Shown here: one piece after another, positions 47,082 to 59,051 of the stretch
Layout of the letters: each line of letters opens with the position of its first letter
How positions within the stretch are numbered: position 1 is the first letter of the stretch
DNA from: Cocos nucifera
Lineage: Eukaryota; Streptophyta; Magnoliopsida; Arecales; Arecaceae
Direction: 5' to 3'
DNA length: 64,000 nt
NCBI GenBank assembly: GCA_006176705.1
Contig: QRFJ01000048.1
Span: 969,221-1,033,220 of the forward strand
Program-made: the position numbers and the translations under genes
The notes under the pieces: generated by a model
What the model saw: only the letters and a program-made list of their open reading frames with translations
Database searches by the model: none
What the model was told of the DNA's origin: nothing

Positions 47082-48011
47082 TTAAGATGGATCGGACTCC
47101 TCAAGCTTTGGATCGTCAACGTCGGCCATCACCAAGGCCTGCTTCAACCTAACGATTTTCTCTTCAAGTTCTTTTTTTTTATATAAATTATCTATGTACA
47201 CTCTATTGATATGTCCGAACTGGCCCTTAAGCTTCCACCGCTGCCTCTTTAGGACCTCAAACTCAGCCTCCGCATCTTGGATGGCTTGATGCTCACAGAT
47301 CAGTTGGAGCTTCAATCGCTGAACTTCGATTTTCTCCATCCTGATAGCCTCTGAAAGCTCACCAATGATCTTCTTCAATGAGGCAATCTCCTCCGACTCT
47401 TCACTAGAGACAGCCCGCCGACCATCAGCCAGTTGTTGCTGGAGATGGCTCACCTCTCTGTTAGCTATCCAGAGCTCATGCTCGAGCTTGGTTACTTCCT
47501 TCGACCAAGTTAGCTTATACTCATTATGCCAAGCTTCGGTGTTTTGGCGCTGCTTCTGAAGTTCAAAGAACCTCTTGGACCAATCCCAATCGTATTGGGC
47601 CCTATCGGTAGACCATGATGAAGTTTCCTCCAGCAGTTGAATTTTTTTCTTTACCACCGTAAAGTCGATCTCAAGGAAGCTGATCTTTGTCGTTAACTTC
47701 CAAGACTTGTTGCCGGCGCTTTTTCTTAGTTCGATCATTTCTTTCTCGAAGTTGCCCTTCCAAATGCTGAAATTGGTAGAGTCCTTCCTGTGTAGGTTCC
47801 TAAGGTGGGTAACTTCAACAGTCACCTCTGAAGCATTCTTCCTCGATTCTTAGAGATCATCCTCGATTTTTCTCAACTTTTTCTTCAAGCGATGAATCTC
47901 CTTCTTCAAGCTCCTAATCAGTGGTTTAATCGGAACCCGATTGGGCAAAGGATCGGCATCAACTAAAAGAGGGGAGTCATGACCTAGGTCGTCAAGAGCG
48001 TTCTGAACCAT
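47082..48011 (-). pseudogene. Antisense coiled-coil ORF of element C
   Basis: Starting at ATG 48011, the minus strand gives MVQNALDDLGHD, then IKPLIRSLKKEIHRLKKKL. One in-frame TAA lies at 47850-47852 (consistent with CAA to TAA), and the same frame then runs 247 codons to 47082. The product is a long coiled coil (EIASLKKIIGELSEAIRMEK, EVLKRQRWKLKGQF, KKKELEEKIVRLKQAL). It corresponds in place and type to the coiled-coil tail of the antisense frame in element B. Function is unknown. Confidence 0.6.
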
Positions 48012-48522
48012 GCAAACGACAACACAAAATGTAAGGCTAGAAAAAAATTTATCTTTCATTTACTTGGATATTTTTAAATACATCAGTATAAAAAAAAGAA
48101 AAGAAAAAGAAAGCTACACGGTCTTCGAAAATCTAGACCTCGAGCAGCTCGGCCACAGGAGAGGTTGGAGCGTCTTCATTCGGGTCTGGTCCGTGGGCAG
48201 GCTCGGGCGCTGCAGCGACGGATTTGGGAGCTTTCGGGATAGCTTCCGTGGCTAAAGAAGAAGGGACGTTGGCCGGGACAACTCCGCCTCGAGGGATGAA
48301 GGATCGGCTCTATCGTTAGGCTCTTCCATCAAGAGGTCCAAATCTACCTTGAAAAAAATTCTCAGCGATCCTTTCCAGGCAGATTTGGAACCCCTTGATG
48401 AAGGCCTTCTTAGCAAAAGCTATTTTAATGTCCTCCATGTCCCTAGAGGACTTGAAGCTTTCGATTTCTCGGTCCACTGTCGTGCCGATCCCTTCTTGCG
48501 CCTTCCTCTTTTTCTCCTACTC

Positions 48523-50110
48523 CTAAGCTAAGGCAGTCATCAAGTTCATTGTCTTCTCATGCTTCGCTCTCAACTCTTTCCGAAGGCGCTCGACCTCGAT
48601 GGATTGGATTTTCGAAGCCACCCTCATACTCTCGACTTTGACTCGGACCTTCTCAGCCTCTGCACGAGCTTCCTCAAGGATCTTCGAGGCTTCGGCCCGC
48701 CTCTGATCGGCCACCTCAAAGTGGGCGAAGAGATAATGCCCGAGCTACGATAGAAAATCAAGTTAAAATTAGGAAGCCCTGACTTCAGAAATGGAAAAGA
48801 CCCCAGACCAAGACTATGGAAGAGAAGACTACCTTAAGGTAGGCGGTGAAGGACTCATCGAATCTTTCGATGTCGCCCCTTCACAGCATCTTCGCCGTAA
48901 TGTGGGAAAAAATACTCCACTTCATGAGTGATTGGACGACCTCCTGATCGTCTAGAGAAGCTTGTTCTTGGTTGGGACCTCCACTTTCGGAGCTCTTGAT
49001 CCTCCTTCTGACCTTCTTGTCGACAACCCTCTTCTTCTTTTTTCTCATAGCTTCCTCCAACTGGAGGGTAGCAGATGGAGCGACCTCTTCGGAAGGGTTC
49101 AGGCTCGGTACGGTGGTAGCAGGCTCGGGGCGGCATGGCCTGGATCGGCATGACATGGGTGGACTCACCAATGCGGGCCTTCTTTAGAAGATCCCTAGCG
49201 GGGTCGCCTTTCATTTTGAGGGATTTAAGTCCCTTGGTCAGACGGTCTCGCTCTTTAGGAGTCATCTATGTAAAGGATAAAAATCGAAGTCAGAAAAGAT
49301 CAAAAAAAAGTCGAGGTCTGGATAAAGAACACTCCATAATCGACTAAAAAAAATAAGACTACCTACCGGATTTAGGAAACTGAGGCCGAGGTTAAACAGG
49401 ATCTGCTCATCTAAAAGGTCGGAGATTGGCGGAACATTAAAGCCCTTCAATATATCGATCGAACTCCAATCCTTGCTTTCCAGTCCCGGGGCTTGGCAGA
49501 CCAAGTTTCTTATCTCCCCCCACGGAGGAAGTCCTAACCTCAATGATTGGTTTGAGATGAAGAAGAATTTCTCCTTTCAGCCATGGATGGAAGAGGGGGT
49601 GCCCTTAAGTAATCCATTCCTACTGAATTGAAGGGACACATACCACCAATCCTTAACAGTCGGATGGCATTTGAAGATAAAGAAGGTCTGAAATAAGGAA
49701 ATGGTAGGTCGGACGCCTACCATGATACATAAGAAAAAAAATTCTATGATGAACCTAAAGAAGTTCGACACCACAGTAGCAAGGAAGATGTTGAAAATCT
49801 AAACAGGTTGGCCACGAAAGGGGGTAAGGGTAACCTAAGCCCAGCTCGAAGAACCTCTAAATATAGGCAGGTTCGATCGGAAGGCAGAGAGCAAGCCCTA
49901 TCGTTGGGTTCGAAAAGTTTGAGCTCGTATTCGAAGGGAATATCGAATTGAATCATAGCTAACGAAAGATCGTCAGGCCGAAGTTGGTAGGCAATAATCG
50001 CCTGTGCAAAGGAAGGAGATAACTCAGAAAGCTCGGCCTCCTTGGGAGATAGGTTTGCTAAGGTTAGAGGAGCTGAACTCCCTGAGCAGGTCGACTAGGA
50101 TTCCTCGGTG
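48523..50110 (-). pseudogene. Antisense gypsy-type transposon-domain ORF of element C
   Basis: The minus strand starts at ATG about 50110 (MSTEES, then TAG) and gives AIIAYQLRPDDLSLAMIQFD, IPFEYELKLFEPNDRACSLP, LEVLRAGLRLPLPPFVANLF, then in shifted frames CIMVGVRPTISLFQTFFIF and WKEKFFFISNQSLRLGLPPW. These match block by block the antisense frame at 16538-18458 and the PF04195-type pattern. A basic region (about 48880-49170) and a short coiled coil (48523-48714, RRAEASKILEEARAEAEKVR) follow. Some gaps are probably introns. Boundaries are approximate. Confidence 0.62.
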
Positions 50111-50747
50111 GACATCCGGATCAAAGCAAAATCATAAAAAATACTCGAAAAGATAAGAAAATGAAGCGCAAAAAACTTCTATAAAGAGACCTAAGGAGCG
50201 GAAAGTAGAGAATACAGGAATAACTCGAGAAAAGATAGCGAAGCTGACCTAAATCAATTGGAAGAAGCAGGGAGACGACGAAGGCCACAGAAGATAGATA
50301 GGAGAACACCTGGGATCAAAAAAAGTGGAAGAAAAAGCCTGAGCTCTCGCGCGATGGAGAGAAGAAAACTAGAAGAAGAGGAGGAAGAAAATTTCGGAAG
50401 AGGTAACGACTTGGGGGAAGGAAACGGGTTAAATAGCCTTAAGAATTCTAGGCGGTTATGATTGTGAATCCCCTTCGACCGGCCTATAGCCGACGCGTGC
50501 CCCCTCTATCATGGCAGAGACTAGCGGTGGATAGGCCCATAATGATGCTATACCCTAGGGCAGAGTTTTGGCATGGAGCTCCAAAGGCGTCTTTTCAGGT
50601 CACCTCAAATTTATGAAGCTTCGATGTCGGTGCAGAAGCACCAAGAAATGTCTCATCCTAGCAAGTGTAAGAAATAGAAAGGGACTTCGGTAGTCATACT
50701 CGGTACTTCCTTTCCTTGAACTTCAAATTTGGAAGTAGAGGGACTAG

Positions 50748-52014
50748 TGTTGGAGATAAACTCGCTCCTATCAAAGTTCGGCTGGATGCTTGATCTCGAA
50801 AGGATCCCGCCCGACAGCAGTCTCCATGGTTAAACCTCGAGTCTCCTCCAACAATCGGACTCCTTCTGAACTTCTCCTTCAGCCAGACTCCTCCAACGGT
50901 CGAACTCATTCCAGACTTCTCCTTCAGTCGAACTCTTTCAGCAGTTGAACTCCTTCCGAACTTCTCCTTCAGCCAAACTCCTTTCCTAGCCGGACTCCTC
51001 CAACAGTCAAACTCTTACCGAACTTCTTCTTCAGCCGGACTCTTCCAACAGTCGAACTCCTTCCGAATTTCTCCTTCAGCCAGACTCCACCAACAGTCGG
51101 ACTTCTTCCGAACTTCTCCTTCAGCCAGACTCCTCCTCCAGTCGGACTCTTCCAACAGTTGAACTCCTTCCGGACTTTTCCTTCAGTCGAACTTCTTCAA
51201 CAGTCGAACTCCTTCCGAGTTTCTCTTTCAACCAGACTCCTCCAACAGTCGGATTTCTCTCAAACTTCTCCTTCAGCCAGACTCCTCCAATAGTTGAACT
51301 CCTTTCGGGCTTCTCTTTCAATCGGACTCCTTCAACGGTCGAACTTCTTTCAGACTCCTCCTTCAGTCAGACTCCTCCATCAGTTAAAATCCTTCCAAAC
51401 TTCTCCTTTAGCCAGACTCCTCTCCCAGCTGAACTTCTCCAACAGTCAAACTCCTACCGAACTTTTTCTTCAATCGGACTCCTCCAACAGTCGAACTCTT
51501 TCCGAATTTCTTCTTTAGACGGACTCCTCCAAATAGCTAAACTCCCTCCAAACTCCATCCAGCAGCCTCAGAGGACCTCGGCACTCATCCTCGATATAGC
51601 CAAAAGAACCGTCAATCTCTCCTATCCGAGCTTCGATCGTTGGATCCCGACGGACTCGCACATCGCGACAACGGACATTATCCTCCGTAACAAACTCCAC
51701 GTGGCCTTGAACGGTCCACTATCGAATAGTTACGGCTGTCACTATTAGTTTGTTACATGCTCCGTCCGTATAAGAGATCCTCCAGATACGCCTTCTCGCT
51801 AAAGCTCTCCTCTTTCTAAAAACTTTGTTAGAATCTCTCTACATATTCCATTTCTTTTGGCCGAAAGAGCTGACTTGATCGTCGGAGGGTTTTGTCGGAG
51901 CCACCATCCAAACTTCGGACAAGACTTGTTTTGCAGGTTCCGACGGCGACCTCGTTCTCCCTAAATCCAGCTTCGACTCCGATGACGATCAAATTTCTCT
52001 CTCTCTCTCTCTCT

Positions 52015-52084
<70 letters not shown>

Positions 52085-52128
52085 CTAAATATTGTTTGAT
52101 TATTGGAGGCGAGAATTTTGCACCAACG
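50748..52128 (+). repeat. 3' LTR of element C with microsatellite insertion
   Basis: It starts TGTTGGAGATAAACTCGCTC and ends near GCACCAACG at 52128. It matches the 5' LTR up to about 51990. A CT/TA simple repeat and a short unmatched piece then intervene before the last bases, so the right border is less sure. A TATAAGAG motif is at 51769. Confidence 0.8.
51996..52081. repeat. (TC)n(TA)n microsatellite in the 3' LTR of element C
   Basis: A TC run of about 10 units passes into a TA run of about 32 units. It is absent from the 5' LTR of the same element. Confidence 0.95.
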
Positions 52129-54747
52129 GGTCCAACATGGGCGCGCGTACACACAAAAGCCAAATAAAAATTTCTTCGGGCATTCAGTATACCTTTGTGC
52201 ATACTTTTATTATATAATTTCTATCTTTATTAATTATCTATATTTAAAGGTTACTGCGAATTCACCTCACTGATTTCCCAAGCCATTATCTTGTGCCATG
52301 TTACAAGAAAACGGAGTCGTCTCTCCTGGTCCTCTATGTGTTTTCATGAGATGATCAGGAGCTTAGTTCCTGGTTCACCCGTTATTGACCACGTTGCTTT
52401 CTTCCAATGACTATTAGTATTCTTTAACCCTGACAAAACTAGCTAGAAAGATGGCTAGGCGTAGACACGGTTGGTGAAAAAAATGAACCGAAAATGTGGC
52501 TGCTGTCCCCCATAATTTCCAATGATACAAATGGGAAAACCAAGCTATTAACATGGTTCAGCAATCAAATGATTATACTTCCCCAGGGTTTCTATGTCAG
52601 AAATTAAACATAGATCCAATTTCATGCAGCTCTTGAGCTACAAGAGCTAGACCCGATCTTTCGAAACAATGATCAGCTTATTTCTTTTGATTGAAATAGT
52701 TAATCAGGTTGTGAAGAGCTCTAGTTTGTCATGCTCGTACCGGTACCCCATCCAATTGGAGCCCGGTCTTTTATTATGGTTAGGTCGCACAAGGCCGTAA
52801 CATGGGTTTCCTCAGGCTTAGTCCCAGGCTTAACCCGGCCCCCAAGTACCAAGAATTCCATTCCAGCCTGGGTGTTAAAATGGTCCAATTCTTAACAAAT
52901 GTAACTGCCAAGTACGTACCATGTCAACATAATATTTACAGAGAAATTCTTTTTACACCGGGTGTCCATGGTGACCGACTCTCATGCGAAGCCGAATCAA
53001 AAAAAAAAAAAAAATTTGGACATCGATTCCGCATGAGAGCCAATCACTGCGGATGGTGTTCCTTACAAAGAGGCTAAAGCTAATTCCTTTGTGAGAAAAA
53101 ACTTGAAGCACCCCAAGTCCTTCAAGGGGAAAGGGTGTAAGAACAAGGACCAAGTCCAAGCACTGCCTTGGAAGGACAAATCTCCACCTGCACCGCAGCA
53201 CCAAGCATTAGATTACTTGAACCATAAAACCCCACCTCCAAGTCCATGGACAGAAACAAAAGAAGCAGGTAGATAAAATACAATGAGCTATCCAAGTGCT
53301 GGTTACTTGGAGACGAGCTTTAGCTACTTGTATTTCTTTCAAGACCAGTACTGCTATACGGAAAGAATGACACGTCGAGTTTAAGTTGTTCATGAAACAT
53401 TTTGAATGGCAAGCTCAAGCTATTAAAATTGCATGTGTAAGACCGCATAATGTCACTGTTACGGTTCGAATTCGAGACTTCTCTAAGTTGAGAGGGATGC
53501 CAACCAGCTTAGGAAGGACTGATGATTAGCATTCGGTGCTCGTTCTACATATACATGGTTATGCACTATGCATGTACAATAAATGATATGCGGTGTACAG
53601 AATCCGTGCTTTATAATTATATGCATACATCCATCCATAAGTAATGTGACCCCGGGTCTCATCCGTCTTGCCGCACACAATGATTACAAAAAAATCTACT
53701 GAAAGATGAGAAAAAAATATCTACAGAAGCGAATAAATGATTTTACCAAAAAAAGTGGGTCTAATTTAACCAAAAAAAAAAGGGACAATTTATACTAATA
53801 TATTGCATTTGCCAACAAAAGCAGGGATACTATGATAACACTTACAACGTAAATCTAGAGGTAGATTACGTAGTTTAGCTTTATTTTTGCATTTGTATTC
53901 CCTTTAATTATGCCACTTATTCAAATCCTTAGGATTGTTCCTTGATCTCAAGCAATGTAGTTGTTGATATGGAGTGCAGATGGCGTACATGATGGGGCAT
54001 GCGGGTGCGAGGAATTGGCACAATAAAAACACATAATGATTCAATCTTGCGGATTTGGATTATTTGATCATAGTCCTTGCAGACCTCAGAACACCCAAAA
54101 AGGGGGTGTCATTTTGTATGACTGATAAAGCCATTAAAAGACATCGTTTCATTTGATGCCTATTAGATCCGGAATTGATTCTTCTACAAAAAGAAAACCA
54201 ATGCTCGTTGCTAATTATCTTAAAGCTATCTTATATAGTGTTATAAGATAAAGAAAATCAATGCTCATTTTGAAAGGTGACCTACCGACCGGAATAACCC
54301 TTCTCCTTGGGATGCGTTCAAGGCAACTCAGTGGAACCGTATTGGACACAGACACCAGCCTGGGGCCTCAGTCTTGCACCCACCTCAGGCCACCAACCCA
54401 TTCATTCATATGGACATCGAAATCTACAACTGACACCAATGACTAATAATCTTGAGTCAAAGGTTAGTGGATGAATTTTCCTCCCCAATAGATTATTAAA
54501 ATATGGCCTAGGGTCCAAAGAATCAGACTTAATAACCTACACATTTTGGCTAACAACTGACGGCTCTACCTCCTTATAAAAAGATATATATGAAGGGAAC
54601 CCTCAGACAAGAACAATACCCGGAGGGAAAAACTACATTTCTTTCTCATCATTTTTTTCTTTTCTCTACTATTCTCAAACTCCAGTGAACTTAATCATTA
54701 ATTGATCTCCCGCCAGAAAATTTTCGATGAGTATAGACTTTTCTTGT
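52129..54747. other. Intergenic region with one small inverted repeat
   Basis: No gene is supported. 52945-53065 has arms GTGACCGACTCTCATGCG and CGCATGAGAGCCAATCAC around an A-run, a likely MITE relic of about 120 bp. The remainder is AT-rich DNA with short unsupported frames. Confidence 0.5.
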
Positions 54748-55360
54748 AGGGTTCGTTTGATTGGGGTATATCAGATTATGAGATAATCTGATAACTCATG
54801 AGAATCATTTATTTAGAAAAATGATTACGAAGGAAAATAATTTTTACTATATTTTATTGGTGAAAAAATTACTCTAAAAAATAATATCGAAAAAATGATT
54901 ATTATGTTTGGTTGGAGGTAATCCTATATAGAAATATGGCAACATTTACAAATATATCCTTCAATATAAAATAATTTTTTAATACTAAAATAGTATTGTT
55001 ATCTTTAATTAATTTTTATATGATGACTATAATCATATAATCATTTACATAATGCTATATTGATTTTAATTTTTTTATAAAAACTCATTATTGAATAAAT
55101 TTTAAAGCATATTAGAATAAAGTCAATGATTACATATGCAGTTTTATTGAGAGTATTTTTATTAAATATAAATTATGATCACTTAAAAATTTGTCAAATA
55201 TCAATCTTTTTATGATATTTATTTTATCTTCTTTCTTCGAAAAATAAGCATGAAATCCATCAATTTTTTTATCATTTTTTTCTTCTACTTTTCATACCAA
55301 ATGTGATAATCTGATATAAAAATTATTTTATCACATCAGATTATCTCAAATCAAACGATC
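54748..55360. mobile_element. MITE-like element
   Basis: The left end GGTTCGTTTGATTGGGGTAT with CAGATTATGAGATAATCTG is mirrored by the right end CATCAGATTATCTCAAATCA and AACGATC. The interior is AT-rich and non-coding. No clear target duplication was found, so the superfamily is undecided. Confidence 0.6.
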
Positions 55361-56045
55361 ATATAGATTTTTTTTATTATTTTAATTTTCGGAACTTCAG
55401 CTATATCAGCTTTGATCCAACTTTTTTTGGGGACCAGCAATATTTCTTAGAGTTATAGTGTCTACTACCAACTCTGCTCAACTTAACAGTTACTCAAAGT
55501 CGATGTTTTGCCAGGCCAAACAAATGCATGATTTGTCCACCTCAATCCATTTAAGGGGCTGCACCAGTTTGGTGTGCTGTGCCCGCCGGTCTTGCTGTAG
55601 CCCAGCCCCATCGTTTTTTCTTCAAATTGGGAACAAAAATGTTGTTGTCGTTTGCGGGTAACCTTCAACAGAAACATCTAACGGTACCATGTCGTCCGCC
55701 ACAAAAGATTTGCGGTTCCGAAAAGTTGCTACATGCGGCACCTTAACGGAGTTAGCAGATCTGAGCCGTCCAATTAGTATGATCTAGTCCGTTCGATGAA
55801 GGCCATCACCTTTTCAATTGGCACGTAGCAATCATGTCTTCCCGTACGTCGACAAACCGAGAGCCTTTCTGCGCAGTTATTTTCGGTTGGAGCGAAAGAC
55901 GTGGATCAAACCTCGAAATCTATCATTTTCCTGTTATTTTTTTTGGCTGGTCGTACATTTTTTTATTTATTTTTTTGAAAGTTTTATTTTGAAATAGGAT
56001 TAGCGGGTCTGATTTCAACTGTAATTGAGCTAGGGGATATCGCCT
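55361..56045. other. Intergenic stretch
   Basis: I see no gene. The small open frame at 55458-55661 has no recognisable features. Confidence 0.4.
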
Positions 56046-56530
56046 TTTTTTTTCCTTTTTTTTTTTTTTTGATAAATCAAATTTATTAAATCAATTTAAA
56101 ATAAAAATATTTATAAAAATTAACAAATCAAATACTAAAAATATCTAAAAAGACCATCCGAAATATAAATCCAATATAATTAGCCAGTATGTGGCATCTA
56201 ATCAACACCTTTATTTGTCTTCCTATAAATATGTATGATTTCAAAAGATTGTAGGATGGCCCTTATCTTCTAATAATTTTGTCGAAGTGGATAAATTACA
56301 ATCTCAAATAAAATGAGATAACCATTTAGCAATAGTCATAAAATCTTGTTCAAATATAATGTGGGTCATATTCAGAATTCTTAAAGCATATAATGAATCT
56401 TTCCATGCAGATTGAAATTCTATGGTTGGCACTATGGTATCAAACATACTAACACCTTCTGTCAAAAGGATTAAAGAAATTTGTAATAAATATAGATTAT
56501 GATTGTATATTTGAACATTGATTGATATAA
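56046..56530 (-). pseudogene. 5'-truncated LINE copy with poly(A) tail
   Basis: On the minus strand the sequence ends in an A-run (T-rich at 56047-56070 on the plus strand). Upstream of it the minus strand reads IEFQSAWKDSLYALRILNM, FMTIAKWLSHFI, and after stops and shifts ILQSFEIIHIYRKTNKGVD. This is the end of an L1-type RNase H domain, whose family pattern is AE..AAW..L, D...I..WL and HIYREAN. It is only about 500 bp long, hence a 5'-truncated insertion. Confidence 0.7.
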
Positions 56531-56767
56531 TATTGAAAATTTTATCTTTACATTTTCTATATTATTCTAAGAAAAGATGGTGTTCTCCTTTTCGAATCTT
56601 GAGATCACGACACTTCTCTCTCTCCATAAGCTCCTACTATAGAAAAATGATACATGTAAGTGATACGTGGAGTTATGGAAAGCTATAGATATCAGGATAG
56701 GGTAGATGAATTCGATTATAAATATTATAAATGATCTTTTTCATATGCCTTCTAGTTCTAAATTAGA

Positions 56768-58262
56768 GAGATACAATCATTGTTGCTGTAGAATTTCAGC
56801 TCTAGTCGAAATGGTTGGAGTGGCGGCGACTAGTCTTCCGATGGTGAGATATGCAAAAGATCCTAACCAGAATTGGCTATGCCAGGATCCTTCGATTCTC
56901 AAATTAGAATTTTGGAATAAAAAATGAGTGTACGAGTGAAATAAAAACGTATATAAGGATCTCTTTGAGATCTCTATTTATATACAGAGGTCGAAGCCAT
57001 TCAAGGGGTGTCATCCTATCCGATTCGAGTGTAGCGTGATGATACTCATGATCGAAATTCTTGAGATCAGATGGTTAAAACTGTCTTATTCGAATCGTGG
57101 CCAACTATCACAAGGTGGTCACACAAATTTGAAAACGTGAAAAATTTAGGTAGATCGAACTGGATCAGGGTCGGATCAGTTGGCAGTTGGGATCAGACAT
57201 CAATGAAGCAATTGACAACTAGATTTGGACTCAAAAACAAGGGACATGTGTTGGAAAAAATCATACCAGCTGAAGATATAGCCATCTCAGACATTGTCGA
57301 TATCTACCGTATGATCAACCAGCTTTAAGTCCAGAGAGACATCCATAACGACCCCTTGTTAGCCATTGAATTTGGCGGCTGCCAATCCCTATTCCTTCCT
57401 TTGGTGAGTAAGATGGCTGCCAATCTCCACCCCTCCCTCCATTGAGTTCAGCAGCTTTCGATCTCTACTCTTTCTTTTAGTGAGTTTGGTGGCTACCAAT
57501 CTCCACCCCTCCCTCCATTGAGTTTGGCAGCTTCCGATCCCTATTCCTTTCTTTAGAGTTCGATGGCTTCCGATCCCTATCCGTCTCTTCTGGGAGTTTA
57601 GTGGTGCCGATCCCTACTCCCACTGGTGAGTTCAGCGGCTGCCAATCCCCACTACCCACTGACCTCCCTCTAATCGCCAATTCTCCCTCAAACACCATCG
57701 ATCCCTACTTCGTAGTTGACCTACTCCAAGTGCTCTCTATGGTGACTTTGGCAGCCGATTTGCTCAGCGGCTGCTGATCCCTTCAGCCATCGAATCGCTT
57801 GGCCTCCGATCCTCTCCAGCTATTGGTCGCTTCGCTGATGTCCGATCTCAGTTGTTAACTAACCCAACCTCGATCCAGTCCAATCTACTCTAAATTTTTT
57901 ATGCTCCATTATCGAATTTGCACGACCACCTGGCAACAGTGGGCTATGATCCGGTTAATATAGTTTTAGTCGTCTGATCTCAAGAATCTTGACCACGAAT
58001 GCCATCATATTGTACTCATATCGAATGAGATGATATCCCACAAACGGCTTTGATCCCTATCTATAAATAGAAATTTTCAGATACGTTTCTATTTCTTTCA
58101 CATGCTCCTTTTATGTTTTAGAATTTTGATTTGTACGTCGAAGAGTCTCCATCGAAATCAACTTTGATTAGAATTTTTTGCAAATCTTACAATCGAGAGA
58201 CTAGTCACTGCCCACTCCAACCATTTTGACTAGAGTCAAAATTCTATAGCAATAATGATCAT
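56768..58262. mobile_element. Foldback element with about 450-bp terminal inverted repeats
   Basis: The arms 56768-57220 and 57825-58262 are imperfect reverse complements over their whole length. Matching words include left CTCTAGTCGAAATGGTTGG with right CCAACCATTTTGACTAGAG, left CTTGAGATCAGATGG with right GTCTGATCTCAAG, and left TGGATCAGGGTCGGAT with right CGATCCAGTCCAATC. The core between the arms is a minisatellite. No transposase is present; it resembles a non-autonomous Mutator-like or foldback element, and the superfamily is not proved. Confidence 0.75.
57363..57700. repeat. Minisatellite core of the foldback element
   Basis: A degenerate repeat of GAGTTTGGCGGCTGCCAATC followed by CCCTATTCC or CTCCACCCCTCC recurs about seven times with variable spacing (about 35-65 bp). 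Confidence 0.65.
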
Positions 58263-59051
58263 GGACATCCATGTATTCATGTATGGAGCCCGTGTGATAT
58301 AAGAGATGAGGAATGGCATCCAACAAGAATATTGGTGAAACTAACGAAATTAGTGCAATTTTTTATTAAAACAAAATTAGTGTAGTTTGCAAGATTTTTT
58401 TACGTGTAATTCATAAGGGTTTGATGGTAAATCATAAATCCCTCGTGCCACGTCGCATTGTAGAAAAAAATAAATAATTTTTAAAATACGTACGGTCCGA
58501 AATTCAACTAAAAATAAATATAATTTAAACTCGAAGCTCGCTTTCGACCAGCTCTGATATGCACCTGCTCCTGACCTGCACAAGCTCAACTTCGTCCCAA
58601 CAGCTCGTCTCCCAAACCCCAACAGCTTCCATTCCAAAAGAAAAGCATAAAAGCAAAGGCACCAAAACGTTAAAAAAAAAAAAAGAGAGAAAAAAAAAAA
58701 GAAAAGGCGCCAAAATGTAGGGCCCAAATCATAGCCCCGCATTAATTAGGCCCAGCACCTTGACGAGCTAGCTACAAGGTCATTCCTATTTCTTCCGTGC
58801 TCCTCTACAGGTGCTCATGGCCGGCCCTAAAGCCATTATCTACTTATTTTGTTTTTTAAAACAAAACTTTGATAGTAATGGAAGGTGGTTGGTTCTGATC
58901 ATCGGCCACCTTTTTTTAAATTTTTTTTTTAAAATTTTTTTATCAGTTACGACTTACGAAGTCCGCATTTACCACTCCGAATTGTCACATAAAGAAGCTT
59001 CAGACCCTTCTCTTGAGATGTGTGAGGGCTACAGGAAGAGAAGGGACAGAG
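58263..59051. other. Intergenic region upstream of the glycine-rich gene
   Basis: No gene is supported. It has A-rich and T-rich runs (58671-58703, 58910-58942). The stretch from about 58950 is probably the leader of the following gene. Confidence 0.4.

Larger units (their letters stand above)
39365..52128 (+). mobile_element. Family C Ty3/gypsy (Tat-like) retrotransposon, decayed
   Basis: The LTRs are 39365-40626 and 50748-52128; the right one holds an inserted microsatellite. The interior holds a primer site, gag, protease, reverse transcriptase, two RNase H domains, integrase, a 116-bp tandem array, antisense frames and a purine-rich tract (GGAAGTAGAGGGACTAG before 50748). It is related to family A in LTR start, LTR 3' third and gag, and may be the pol-bearing relative of that family. 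Every coding region is broken. No target duplication is evident: the left flank is the AT run, the right flank GGTCC. Confidence 0.9.

Noticed and set aside
57071..57328. 85-codon frame in the left arm of the foldback element
   Set aside because: It lies in the inverted-repeat arm, and its mirror copy does not keep the frame.
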